Assembly (NCBI RefSeq): GCF_042242105.1
Contig: NC_092025.1
Span: forward strand, 14,622,309 to 14,686,308
Length of the DNA stretch: 64,000 nt
Direction: 5' to 3'
DNA from: Pempheris klunzingeri
Lineage: Eukaryota; Chordata; Actinopteri; Acropomatiformes; Pempheridae
Numbering within the stretch: position 1 is the first letter of the stretch; each line of letters begins with the position of its first letter. The translations under genes and the position numbers were made by a program. Shown piece after piece: positions 52,149 through 64,000 of the stretch. The notes below the pieces were generated by a model. It worked only from the letters and a program-made list of their open reading frames with translations. It was not told the DNA's origin and did no database searches.

Positions 52149-55100
52149 TTACATGGTGTGGTAAAGGGTACTAGCAGTTCTTTTCTTAAGCCGCCTCAGA
52201 GGGTGAGTCCTTCCATATTGCTGCCTTGTTGTCATAAGAGACAGCCCAGGCGAATGCAGAGAATCTTGGTCAGAGTCACAGAGTCTCCCCAGGACTCTGG
52301 TCATCTGATGCGAGGGTGGAGATGGTGGGGGTGATGAGGGCTTCCCAGCTTCAGAATCATCATCAATCTCGAGGACTTCTGGCTGTTGGCCTGCTGAGGA
52401 AGGAGAGTTGTGGACCCGCTGCTTCTTAGACTCGTCGCTAACTGTGTGGAGCGGAGGTTCTGCTGAGGATGGAGCAAAAGAGGAGCGGCTGAGCTCCCAC
52501 TCACTCAGGTCATTGGCGAGCAGCTCCAGACAGCCTAGTTTGGCCAGAGAGGCTGAGCGCTTCATCAGGGATGGAGGGGTCAGTCCTGCCTGGCGAATCC
52601 TGGCTTGCACCTCTTTGACCCTCCTCTGTGCACTGCCCCCTCGCTGCTGAGTGGCTCCAGCACAAGGCCACAGGCCGAAAGCCTGGTCCCCGCAGCTGGT
52701 CTTGCAGGCTCCGCCCACGCTCACCTGCTGCAGGAAGGCACCCAGCTCGCACAAAGTCTCCCACGTCTCTCTCATGATAACGTCACCATGGGGTCCCTCT
52801 GTGGAGCAGTCCCAGTCTGTGCCTGACTCGAGCTCCGTCACACCCTCCAGACACAGGAAGTTCACAGAGGCAAAGGGAGAATGGGCGGAGCGGCAGAAAG
52901 AAGAAGAGGTAGAGAGCAATCTAGTATCAGCAGGCTGGAGTTTGTGCCCTTTTGTGCTCATGTCATTATTTCTTAATGCCTCCATCTCAACTACATTATC
53001 ACTCTCCCTTTTAACTGGTCCAATTTTCCCATCATCCTCTTCCTGTTCTTCCTGCACAGTGCTGACTACTGACACCTCAGAGAAAACTGATGCATCCTGG
53101 GGATTAGACATTGTGGCAAGGTTGGCGCTGAGTGGACGCCGCTTAGAGCAGGAGGAACTGCCAGAGAGGGATGGTGGAGATGAGGAGGGAGACGGAGTCT
53201 CGTGCTCCTGTTTCATTCTTTGCTCCAGCTGTCGTGTGACACGCCGCACAGACCCTCTCGTCCAATCGCTGTAGAGACGAGCAGAAGCCGCCTCCTCTTC
53301 TTCTTTGTTTTTCACTTCCGCCTTAACATTCTCAGCTTCCCCCTGTGATAAAACATCTCCATCTTCCATTTCCTGTCTCGAATTCCCCTGGTCCTCGGGG
53401 CCCTCTGATTGGCTGAGAGGGACAAGAGGTGAAGTCTCTGTGTCCACTGCAGGCTTCAGCCCTGTGACCTGCACAGGGTCAGTCAGTTCCTACATAGAAA
53501 AAGAGAAAACATAACCAATAATTCAGGTTTGTCAAATAAAAGTGTTAATATATCTATAAAGTTATTCAGAAGATATTCAAGTAAAACTGTTTAAGATGTG
53601 ACAGACACTCTGCATGGAGTGTTCTACCTTTGTGCCACCAGGTGGCAGCCTTTCAAGAAAACAAAAGATAAACTTTTGACAAATACCAATACTTTGAGAC
53701 CAAATTTAACTGCTCTGGGTTCAACATATTTCCAAACAACAAATGTTATTTTATAAAATTGTTATTTTGATAACCTGTATTACATTATATTGGACATCTT
53801 ACACAAGATCAAAACATCTGCACACCACTCTCCATTGCGAAAACCAAAAGAGAGAACTTTGGGTTGCAGACATTCTTCACTGCGTCTCACAGACTCTTCT
53901 CACACTCTGACAAAGTCTAACCAATAATATTTGGGTGTTTGCAATGGAAAGAAGTGTGCAGTAATTCTGGAAAGTCTACATTTCAGTTTACCTTTCTTTT
54001 CTCTTCCTCCTTCCCCTCACTAGTGGAGCCCTCCAGAGGCATTGCTTGTTGTTCTTTGCCACAACTCTTCAGCTGAGGAGGCTGCTGCGCCGCAGCACAG
54101 GGAGTTTTACCATCTTGACTCATTCCCTTGAACTTTTCCCTGGCACTGAAAAAGTTAATGTGATCTGCACTGTGTCCAAACAACACCTCGTTGTCTTGTG
54201 GAATGGCACTGGTGTAGCTGATAAAATCACTAGTGGGGGGACAACTGGTTGCTAAACTGTCCAAAGACAAGCCACACATCTGTTGGTCACAGTCTGGTTT
54301 TTTGACAGCCACTGGCGCAGACAGACACTGGGGTCCAGCCCGTTCTGTGCTTTGCGTTGTCACTGGCTCAAGTACTGATGCTAGGATTGGTTTTATCACA
54401 GGCAGAGAGCAGGACACCTGCGGTTTGACAACCTCATCCATGCAGGCTGGAGTTGGGGACGGAGCAGGGGAGATGGGGAGGTGGTGAAAGGATGGAGGCG
54501 GGTGAGGCTGGCCCACTAAAACAGTCTGTGCCACAGTCACCATGTCTGCCTTTTGCAGCTCAGGCACCACAGTGGCGGCCCTTGGCTGGGAGAAAGGTGG
54601 TGACGAAGCCTGCTCCTCAGAGTCACATAGGCCATTGGAGAGCGGAGGAGATAACTGAGACACAGAACCAGCTGTGGACTCGGGACAGGAGGAGTCAGAC
54701 TGGCTGATCTGGACTACAGCAGGACGAGAAGGAGCCTCAAGGCTTCGAGCTTCAGAATCGCCTGATAGACCTGCCACCCCCACAGAGGACGCCGAGCTGA
54801 GCTGACTGGCCTGGATGCCAGTGTCAGGCTGGCTAGTGGAGTGTGTTGCTTTGCTGGCTGAGGTTCCCAGGGACTCCAGCAGGTCTTTCACAGACAGGCC
54901 AGATTTGCTGTGGGCCTGGTTATGGGGGTCGGAGTGACCCAGGCTGTGCGGTTGGGCATAAGATTTAGACAGGGGCTCGTGGTGCTCAGACAGGTCGCTG
55001 TCAGAGTGAGAACGCCACAGTTTGTTGTGTCTCTGCTTGCTGAAAGGAGAAGGTGGGGAAAGAAGAAGTGGGAATACACGTCACGACAGAAAACAAAAAT

Positions 55101-58100
55101 ATTCTTTTCTATCCTCTTTATGCAAACATACATAAACATGCACATACAGGTACAACAGACCAGAGTGTAAAGAACTCCAATGTTATATAAATATTACATT
55201 TGTTAGGTGGCCAGGCACAAAACTCCAAATGAATGCTAATGTTCAGTATTTATTGGATGTGTAAATGGAGAACTATTTGCGAACATGTTAGCCAGAACAA
55301 CTTCATAAGGTGACAATATGTCATTGTTGTGTTTTACAGCTTGCTCTGCTGATCCCTAAGTGGCCAAGTAGAAAAACAAAACAAATCAATGAATGCAGCT
55401 TTTAATATTAGAAATGCATCACAGAATATATATCACACACACAACACTGAAATGGATAAACCACTGAAGGCAAAATTGTTGACTCAGCCAAAAGGTACTA
55501 CTGAATTGTGAGCAATATCAAAAAAAGATGTGGATGAAAAATTGTGAATAAAATTACACAGAAAAATCCTGAGAACACCTATATGAAGCAGTTTAGCTGT
55601 TTGTACCTTTCTATCTCATCCTGATCGATGGTTTGATTTCATTCGCCTTAGCAATCACAGTGTCAGTGCAGTGTTGATGTCACACTACACAAATAAATCC
55701 ACATGAAATGTATTTGTATATGTGTTAATGTGCGTACCTGGCCAGCAGTATGCCCTGATACTCCTCCAGCTGTCTCATAAAAGAGGGGTTAGGCTTGGTC
55801 ACAGCTCGACGCTCCTTGACGTAATCAAAGGCTTTTTTCAAGTCCCACCCATACTCCTTCATGGCGTATGCGATCACGGTGGCTGCAGAGCGACTTATAC
55901 CCATTTTACAGTGCACCAGGCACTTGGATCCAGCTTTCCTGGAGTAGATAAGAAGAATCAAGCACATATGTCAGCCTGTTGTTGTCAACAGTTCTGAAAG
56001 GCAGATGATCTCATTTGGTCAAGGTTTTCAGAAGGTAAGCTAACTCCTAAAAACAACTGACGAGAACAAAAAAGGCAACAAGGACAGAAAGCTTTGCCGT
56101 GACAAGACAAGCAGATCAGAGAAAAATAGAGAACAAGCAGTCATCTGAAACTCACTTGGCTCTAGATATAAACTTGTACGTGTCATTCCAATAGGCCAGC
56201 AGGTCAGTGGCCTCCTCGTCGTAAACACGGATGTTGTGGTACTCAAACACACCGGGGAAGAAGTTATCGATCTCCCTCGTTACATTCAGGATGTACTGAA
56301 CCCTGAATGAGAACGAAACATGAAAGATTAGAGGAATATGAGAGGAATGAGTGAATGTTTAGATAACAGACTGAAGAATATTTTCACACAAAACATTTAA
56401 TTTCACTCCAAAAAAATGAGTGTTAGGGTCTTATCATATAATATGTTTTTGTTGACTTTAATACAGTTTGTACTGTGTAGTGGGTTTAGGTGTTTTTGTC
56501 CCCCTCCTTACCCGCTCTTCTGTAGCTCCTCCAAATTGGATGCATTCCACTCAGATCCCTGTAGGAAACAATAGCAAGCTCCTTAGACTAGTTCAGGTCC
56601 TTCAACTGAGCTTTTCATAATGCTTAAATCCTGTGGCAAGGCCTGTCTCACATTCAATGTGCTCTCCAAACCAAACAAGAACAAAGTGCCTTAAAATTGG
56701 GAGGAATTACATAAGACTATCTCATATTTTGCCAGGTTACCTAGATGTGGATTAAGACCGCTGTCCCGTCAATGTCCATACATTTTACATAAAAGTGAGG
56801 ATAAATCATTCATGTCTAAGAGCTGACACACTTTCTATTCAGTTCTTCATCCTGTCGATTTCATTGGGGTCAAACACAGCAGTGGTACTATAGAGGTGTT
56901 CTCAGTGAACCTACCAAGAAGACGTGATCAAAGATCTCCGTAGGACTGTCCATCTGGCCCAGGATGACAATCATTTCATTGTCGATGAACTCCTTGAACT
57001 CTCGCAGGTTGCATGTCATGTGCATTTCAAGCTCTGTACGGATCTACGGAACACATCCAGCAAGAGAACAAAAACTTAAAACCGCAGATCTGACCTAAAA
57101 TCAAAACCTAAAAAGGCAGGCATACATTAACACTGATGAAGAAAAGAAACCCCTCAAACATGCCATTTTTTTCCAACTATCCTTCTTTGGGAGTGACCCA
57201 AATGTCAATGATGAATGCATCTATTTGGAGCATCTTTAAATCGAGCATCTGAAGCACTGACTCACCTCTTTGCAGGTGACATTCTCAAGGTCTTTCTGCA
57301 TCATGATCTCCCTCAAACTGGTTTTGATCTGACGCTCAGTCAGCTCTCTTTCTGTCGGTCTGCAGAAACACCATGACTTTGAAATACCATATATGTACTA
57401 AATGCAAGTTAATTTCCCTCAATAAACGTTTACTGTAAATGTGGGAGTGTCTCACCAAACAACTTTGATACTATGTGAACTACAATTAAATATTGAATGG
57501 TTTTTATCTCTACAACTAATCTGCTTAATTCATTGAGACAAATCATAAATAATTATGATCATATTGAAAATAATTGAAGGGAGAAAATTCAATATGATCT
57601 GGATACTTACATATCAGAGAAGAGCACAGGCGAATCGGCACGGTGGGACTGCACATCCTGCATGGCGTTCCACTCGTTGATGCGTACCTGGTCGGAGGAG
57701 ACCCTGCTTTGATAGTAGCTGACCCAGGTGAGGAACAAGCTGCCTGGGAAGTAATTGTGACAACGAGCCACCTCGCATGCTTTATGGAGTGACTGGAGGG
57801 CCGACCTGTGAGTGAGTGTGAAAAACAAAGGGGCAAGAGTTTGAGTTTTCAAATACATGGCAGGGACATGCTTTAAATATCAAGATGAACCCTTGGAGTG
57901 TGACTCACCACATGGCCTGCACGGAAACGGGCTTAAATACATGCACTCTGTTATCAGTTGACACACTAAATCCCCTGAGAGCAAGAAAAGGAGAGCAGAG
58001 TTAGAGGTGAAATGTAAAAAGAGTAAGTAAACCATCATTGTAATGTGTGTTAACTCTGATTTAAACACATTAAAAAAAAAAAAACTCTCTTACCCATCTC

Positions 58101-61100
58101 CATCCAGATGTATCAACGTGTCGCTCCATAAGGGCAAAACCAGCCCTACCGAACATGAGCTGGGAGTGGGGAAAAAGTTAAGTCTCATGTTAAAACTTTA
58201 TGCACTGTATCAAAACAGAAAGGCACATACATATGAGCTTGTGTGCGTCAGTGTCTCACCTATCCACGGGACTGAAATCCATTCCCAGCACCACGCTCTC
58301 CTCCGTGTCCTGACGACCGTTGGTTGAGACCACCACCATGTAGCGGGTGATCTGAAGGTGGATGCTCTCCAAACGAACCGCCTGGAACAGGAAAAGTCCC
58401 ACAGCTGATGCCTTGGTAGTTCATTGATAACATTGGGACTGGATTTTATGTGTGTGTTTGTATGTACCCACCAGTTTGATGTTGTCCTCTGGTCTGAGGA
58501 GAGTGAACATGGTTTGTAGATGCTGCTGGATGTCTCCTGGTAAGATGAAAATGATAAGACACAACTCTGTGTCAATCAGTGTTCAGAACATAATCCACCA
58601 AAAGCTCTGTTGAAACGGTCAAACAGTCAGTCGTTCTTGAGGAAAACGTTTTACCTCACCTGCATGTTTGCTGCGAAGCTGTGAGAAGCGAGAGGCAGAC
58701 GAAGGGGAGGAGCCATTTCCTCGAGGTAAGAAGAGAGCAGCTCCTTTAACTGTCAGGAAACTTTCACTGATACTGGACAGATAGAGAGGAAAAAAATAAG
58801 TGCATGATAACCACCTATATACAGTAATAGAATACATCTTTGAAAGGCTTCATAGCTTTCATTTACTGTTTACTCAGTAATCAGCAAATCTTTTGATAAG
58901 CGATTAATTGTTTCAGATTATTCTATTTTTCCAAGTAAAAATGCCAAACATCCTCCAGTCAGCTTCTTAAATGAGGCTTTTCTGGCTCTTTCTATCTTAT
59001 GTGATAGTAAAGTCAATATCTTTTGGTTTTGGACGATTAGACAAAAATGCAATTTAAAGACATCGCCTTGGGCTCTGGGAAACTGGACATTTTCACTATC
59101 TTTAATAATTCATAGACTAAACTAATTATTTTTATTCCACCACTTGTATTGAGCAGTACCTTCTGTTCTTCAGCATGAAAACATCTGCTGAATATTGAGT
59201 ATGAGGGATTTTGTCATCCAGAAATTGAATGTGTTTCAATAATAGTGATTTAATCCTATGTTTTCTTAGAAAACACACACCACATCCTGTGCAAATATTA
59301 TATACAGAACAATAATGGACAGATTTATGTGCTTTTATGAGCTTAAGACACTTGACTGTGCAGTTTACAACAAACAGCAGCTGGTTCCAATAATGTGCTG
59401 GCTTAACTGAACATGTTCAGAAAAGGACAGCAGCCACGACAAACAAAGACATATTGAGTTACAGAAGGGGGAAGAAAACAAACTGTCCACCCATTTCACC
59501 GACCAATTATCTTTTTCACATGAACTTTGCCCTTTATCAGACCAGCAGACCATCCTGCAGTTTTAATCTCTGGTAATTATGACTTAACTGCCTTTGGCTG
59601 AGACTTCAGTACTTTATGGCACATGAACAACGACCTGGCATGAAACTGGCACCTTCAGCTAAGCTACATGGTGCTACTGTTCCCTAAACAACAGAGTTAT
59701 GTAATAGACTTACAGTCCCCAATACAATGATGATTTTAACATTGCTACCACATTTAGCTGAATCATGGCCAAAATCATAACCTGCAAAGATTACGCCCAG
59801 TGTTCACAGTAGAGTTTTCTGGCCTTGGAACAAGCTGACACCAAATGGTGTGTTTTGTAATGATGGAGTGAATGCAGATTCACCACTAACAACAGAGATC
59901 CCTGGCTGTGCATATTTGCCAATCCATACTGGAGGTAACGATAAATATACGACAAGGCTAAGGAAGGACTATCAGACAGAGGAAGTCCCATCCTGTCACT
60001 GTCTACTGTGAGGACGTAGGAGGGGAGGAACAGAGGCAAAGCAGTAATTACAAAAGAGACAATTAGGCAATCAGCAGCTTCAAAGCGGTGCCTTTAAAAG
60101 AATCCGGTTAGATTCCCAAGTCTGAAAAATGGATGTTAGAAATTTGTGACATCAGCCTGATTTGATGTTGATGTTATATATTGTTATATATATAAAAAAG
60201 TGCAAATGTACATGCCAGTAGACTTAGGGCATATAGCATGAATGTCAGCAGGCATGATTTCCCTCTCTCTTCAAGAAAAAGCATCATTGCCCCTCAAACC
60301 AACAGAGGGATCAACAACAAAAAGGGCTGTACACACCAGAAACACTGGCAGCACAAACACCAAAACTAAACAGAAATTGTAAGAACCACCTACTGCCAAT
60401 ATGTCTTTTAATAAATAAATAAATAGCAAGGATAGAAACATTTTGTAACACATTTGTCTTTTGGTTGGCACACAAACAGTCTACACCCTGTGACAGCTGA
60501 GCTCTTTCACCAAGAGTAACAACACACCAGACAGATGTCCTTTACAAGACAGAATAATGGCTGAGTGCGGACAAACTATGTCTTGCCGTGGTTGATTGAA
60601 TGCATAAACTGCCAATAAATGTCAGCATAATTCCAGACAATTGCCCCTTGAAGACACTCGACTGACCGGATTAACCACACACCCTCTGATTAATGAACAA
60701 TCTGTCTCAGGTACACTGTGTGCCTTTCTGCTGCGCCCCCTCTGTGTGCATTTCAGGCACATCTAAAATTTGAAGAAAAAAAAAAAAAAAGGTGGCTGGA
60801 GGAAAGTGCACGGATGCAGATGAGTGTGGCATCTGGGAGGCATTTCCCATGGAGCAAAAGGAAGGAAACGTCTTCCTGCAGCCACTTACTGTACTGTCAC
60901 ATCCTTCCCATTGAGTCATCATGGGAAATCCACATTCTTTAGATCATTGTTACCTAATACTGGAAAGCTGGGCAAATGAGAACGTGAACTGTGTCAAGAC
61001 AGAAAAAGAGATTGTCCAAGTAAGCTTCAAGAGAGGGAAAAAAAAAAAAAAAAAAACTGTCCAACCTCTCAGTGATAATATACAAACTGACTCTAGCCAC

Positions 61101-61310
61101 CTACATTAAGCAATTCATAAATGAAATTGTATACAATAGCCTCAAGATGTTACAGCAATTCAGAGTTAAATAGCAAACTTACAGCTGATAAATTTCCCCC
61201 TGAGAGATCACGGAGTTCTCGGTGAAATACGGTCTCATCTTCACCCCGCAGCAGGCGCAGAAGCAGCCGGCTGACGAGCTCCGTGGCGCGGTCACAACTC
61301 CGGGAGGCAT
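52149..61310 (-). CDS. ssh2: Slingshot protein phosphatase 2 (cofilin phosphatase), 15 coding exons
   Basis: Dual-specificity phosphatase that dephosphorylates and activates cofilin/ADF at actin filaments. Exons on the minus strand: 61310-61183, 58772-58660, 58536-58472, 58381-58260, 58159-58094, 57974-57909, 57805-57611, 57359-57266, 57043-56915, 56558-56512, 56302-56156, 55938-55738, 55039-53992, 53489-52149. They join in phase to 1253 residues (human about 1423). Visible: ISESFLTVKGAALFLPRGNG, the slingshot N-domain, a DEK_C-like segment (IRTELEMHMTCNLREFKEF), and the DSP domain from GSEWNASNLEEL (about 327) with D370 and the active site HCKMGISRSA (C401, R407). Then KQRHNKLWRSHSDSDLS, FFSAREKF, RSASLAKLG and the C-terminus QQYGRTHPLRRLKKR. 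These details fit SSH2 rather than SSH1/3. The coordinates above are 14 coding exons; call count follows one possible extra 5' exon. The start used is a short alternative first exon. Confidence 0.94.
53635..53646 (+). promoter_or_regulatory. CTCF-like core motif in an ssh2 intron
   Basis: CCACCAGGTGGC fits the CTCF core CCASYAGRKGGC at every position and is nearly palindromic. Sequence match only. Confidence 0.3.
58860..59135. repeat. Acanthopterygian interspersed repeat in ssh2 intron 1
   Basis: TTTTGATAAGCGATTAATTG, AAAAATGCCAAACATCCTCC, GATAGTAAAGTCAATATCTT and GCCTTGGGCTCTGGGAAACT are phrases of a common percomorph repeat (from memory). It lies in the 2.4-kb first intron. The rest of that intron shows no coding exon. 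Confidence 0.6.
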
Positions 61311-61668
61311 CGCTGCTCTGGTGGCGGAGGCAGGGCGCGCAGGAGCGGGCTGTAACTACTGATGGCAGCCGTAGGTGTGGAAGGACTGGTTCTGGTCTCA
61401 CTTTGACGTTTTGTTTTTGATGGTCATGGCGGATTTAGGACATTGTTCGCTAACGCTGTATTTAATAAAAACGCGGTATTATTATATTCATAAACAGCTA
61501 GGACGTTGACAGGTTGCCTCTAACATCTGCTCGGTGGTGCTGCCTCATGTGTCCGCAGCAGGCTGCAGTAAATCCTGCTGCTGGAGGGGAGGAGACTCAC
61601 ATGGTCCAATCGACAAAAACAGCGGTCTGAAGACGGCTGTATGAGGGATTATTAGTGTCATGGAGAGA

Positions 61669-61687
61669 GGGGGGGGGGGGGGGGGGG
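61669..61687. repeat. G19 homopolymer upstream of ssh2
   Basis: Nineteen consecutive G on the plus strand, preceded by GAGAGAG, about 360 bp upstream of the ssh2 ATG. Confidence 0.85.
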
Positions 61688-61934
61688 CGGATGGGCATCA
61701 CAGCCATAGACAACAACATGAGTTTAATGGACACAACTCTTGTGTAAAAACATTAACTATTTTGAAGGATGAGTTTTACTGACGCTCCTAGAATTAGTCA
61801 GATCAGTATTATTCAAAAACGTATTAAGGCATGAGTTTACTATATTTTTATTTTTTTAACTGTAATTCATGAGGCCTTTTGAGCCCAAACTGACCCTGAT
61901 GTAGCTTTGAGAAAATAGTGGCCACATATGATTA

Positions 61935-62290
61935 GGTCTGCAACTAATGATTTTTTTTAATTTTTATTATTGATTCATCTGTGATCATTTTCTCAATTAA
62001 TCAATTAGCTGTTCGGTCCATAAAATGTCATAAAAATGGTGAAAAATGTTGATCAGTGTTTCCCAAAGCCCAAGGTGATGTTCTCAAATGTCTCATTTCG
62101 TCCATGACCCAACATATTCAGCTTACCGTCACTGAGGAGTAAAGTAACCAGTCAATATTCACATTTGAGAAGCTGAAATTTGGGCATTTTCTTTTAAAAT
62201 GGCAATTGACAATGAAATGACAATTAATCCATTATCAAAATAGTTGCTGATTAAAAGCTGACAACTGAGCGACTGATCATTGCAGCTCTA
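61935..62290. repeat. Acanthopterygian interspersed repeat (CTGCAACTAATGAT type)
   Basis: Begins GTCTGCAACTAATGATT and ends ATCATTGCAGCTCTA, so the outer bases are short inverted repeats. Inner phrases: GATCAGTGTTTCCCAAAGCC, TCAAATGTCTCATTTCGTCC and TTCACATTTGAGAAGCTGAA. A familiar percomorph repeat (from memory), possibly a non-autonomous DNA element. Confidence 0.6.
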
Positions 62291-64000
62291 CATACATGCA
62301 GCAGGAAGTGGCTGCTAAAAAAGACGCCCTTGCATTATACTTCAAATAATGACTGTCTTAAAATGACAAGTCAAAGACCAGACAATCCTGAAAACCTCCT
62401 ATTGGGTTTGGTCCCGCAGGCATGAAACGTCAGGGATAAGTGCTTTCAACAACTTCTGAGTTGATTCTCACAGCATTTACTTGAGCGTCCATTTGTGAAG
62501 TTTTTTGGCATTATGAGGCAGGCCGCAGTAGAGAGGCAGGTAGGAAATGGTGAGGGAGAGAGGGTCCCAGGCCAGGACTGAATGGGGAATCTGGCGATCA
62601 TATATAACTGGATGCAGCATAAAAACAATTATTATACATTAACAAACACTGATGGTTTTTGTCATCACTCGTATTCAAACTCAAGATGCCAGCAAATAAA
62701 ACTGAGCAGTGACATCTTAGAGGCCGTTTTTAGGCTTTGAGTTATATTAAGTAGAACCATAGATTTATTTTGCTTGAAGCTGTGGTTGATAACGTCAGTC
62801 ACATTTGTTGCCCAGGTCTTTCAGTTCCCCCTTTTCCTTCGCACCGTAACCATTTATCAGGAAAGGGTCTTCTGGTTATGAACATGTACCCCTACTGACA
62901 ATTTTCTCTCCTCCTCATGGTGACAACAGGGTCAGACACCTGGTAACTTAGCTTCCATGACAACACTCCTCCTGATTAAGCATTAATTACTCCCGACACC
63001 CAGAAGGGCATCGTCTGGGGAGCCACACAGTGATCACATTTGTGTTGTGTGAACCCTGCTGCTGCAGGACGGGTGGTGATGTTGTGTAACCACGTCCAGG
63101 TCTGTAGCCTTTAGGGAAGATTCTCACCAGAGTCAGCGATACCTGACACCTTAATGTGCCGCTGCTTCCAGCAACAGCGCAACAACAACAACACAAGAAC
63201 GGAAAAAGGATTGAGAAATCAAAAAGGAGACATTAGGAGTGACCCGAGGAGAAACTTGACCTTAAACTTGGTTACGCTGCTTGTTGTTTGCCCCTCGTGG
63301 TTTCAATTTATAGGATAGATTACAAACTGAGTGTAAATGCGTGGCCACCACCTGACTACCAGTTCATCCCAGAGGATAAACAACTGCAGAGGTGTTTTTC
63401 TGTTAGGTCCATCTGTGGCTTGTGTAATACTGCATAAGTGTGTAAAAGCTGTTGTTTTTATGTTTTTGTACACATAAATGATGTCCCCTGCCCTCCTTGA
63501 TCAAGCTGCCAGGTGGTGTGATTCAGTAGTGAGATGAAGTGAGTCGATAAGCTCAGCGATGTCACAGACTTTGACCTCCTCTCTGTGATCATTACAAGTG
63601 GTAAATTGTTTTTTCATCAGTCTGCTAAGTCACAGGTGGTTTAACACATCAAAGTGTGTAGACAGGCTGTATATAAGAAGTGGACGTGGCCACCGTGGCA
63701 TCACCCACCTATTTGTGGACCGCCATTTTGAAGCCTCGAGTTTTGCTGTACGGGCATCACCATCTTGGTTTTTTGGAGACAAAAGTGATGTTCCTTCCAC
63801 AAAGACTGCCTCTGACTTTTAAGTCAAACCATGCTTTATCGTCTATTTTCCACTAAATGAGACCATCATTTACTAAATGAACATCATGCTGTGCTGAAGA
63901 AGACTTGAAACCAGCAACTGAGACCATAAACCCATTAGGAAAGTGTTTACTGAGGTAATAAATCAAGTGAGAAGTAGGGTCCATTTGTCATAGACTTCCA

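Larger units (their letters stand above)
61311..64000. other. ssh2 upstream region
   Basis: No coding exon recognised. The first few hundred bases are CpG-rich and probably contain the promoter of the short ssh2 transcript. An in-frame TAG lies 48 bp before the ATG at 61310, which supports that start. The longer SSH2 N-terminus used in mammals (MALVTVQRSP...) is not found here and may lie beyond 64000. Confidence 0.5.

Noticed and set aside
52651..53274. 207-codon plus-strand open frame
   Set aside because: Antisense shadow of the large last ssh2 exon, whose minus-strand frame matches the slingshot C-terminus.

Overview
The window reads as nuclear DNA of a teleost fish, most likely a percomorph. 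The genes are split into many exons with GT-AG introns, and their proteins resemble vertebrate families closely. The introns hold long CA/TG microsatellites, and the spacers hold teleost-type repeats (Tc1-mariner, hAT-like and piggyBac-like MITEs). I inferred gene names by comparing conceptual translations with protein families from memory; no database search was possible.

Five protein-coding genes lie in this order: taok1 (+, coding 3310-13016), abhd15 (-, 17442-19751), a vwa7-family gene (+, 23787-30836), coro6 (-, 32234-43588) and ssh2 (-, 52149-61310). Each could be assembled exon by exon with consistent reading phase from start to stop: 1020, 566, 943, 469 and 1253 residues. TAOK1-ABHD15-...-CORO6-SSH2 is also the order on human 17q11.2. 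The mammalian TP53I13, GIT1 and ANKRD13B between ABHD15 and CORO6 are not seen here, and a vwa7-like gene sits in that place.

Region by region: 1-3183 is non-coding sequence upstream of the first taok1 coding exon, probably 5' UTR intron. taok1 ends in a long 3' UTR whose likely poly(A) signal (16835) lies within about 90 bp of that of the convergent abhd15 (16928). From 19752 to 23006 is a repeat-bearing spacer holding a piggyBac-like MITE. A TATA box at 23007 and a non-coding exon precede the vwa7-like gene. coro6 has two large introns containing a hAT-type MITE, another piggyBac-like MITE and several microsatellites. A young but disabled Tc1-mariner element (47024-48505) lies between coro6 and ssh2. 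ssh2 runs from a CpG-rich first exon at 61310 down to 52149. From 61311 to 64000 is non-coding sequence containing a G-run and one old interspersed repeat.

Functionally the genes are not an operon. Three bear on the cytoskeleton: taok1 encodes a Ste20-type MAP3K linked to microtubule and stress signalling, coro6 an actin-binding coronin, and ssh2 a cofilin phosphatase. abhd15 encodes a membrane-anchored alpha/beta-hydrolase-fold protein with an altered nucleophile elbow. The vwa7-like gene encodes a secreted or surface-attached VWA-domain protein. I found no evidence of an undescribed multi-gene system. The most interesting signals are the altered abhd15 active site, dinucleotide repeats directly at splice sites, two piggyBac-like MITEs sharing an internal ACCA-N-TGGT motif, and the lineage-specific vwa7-like gene in the block.
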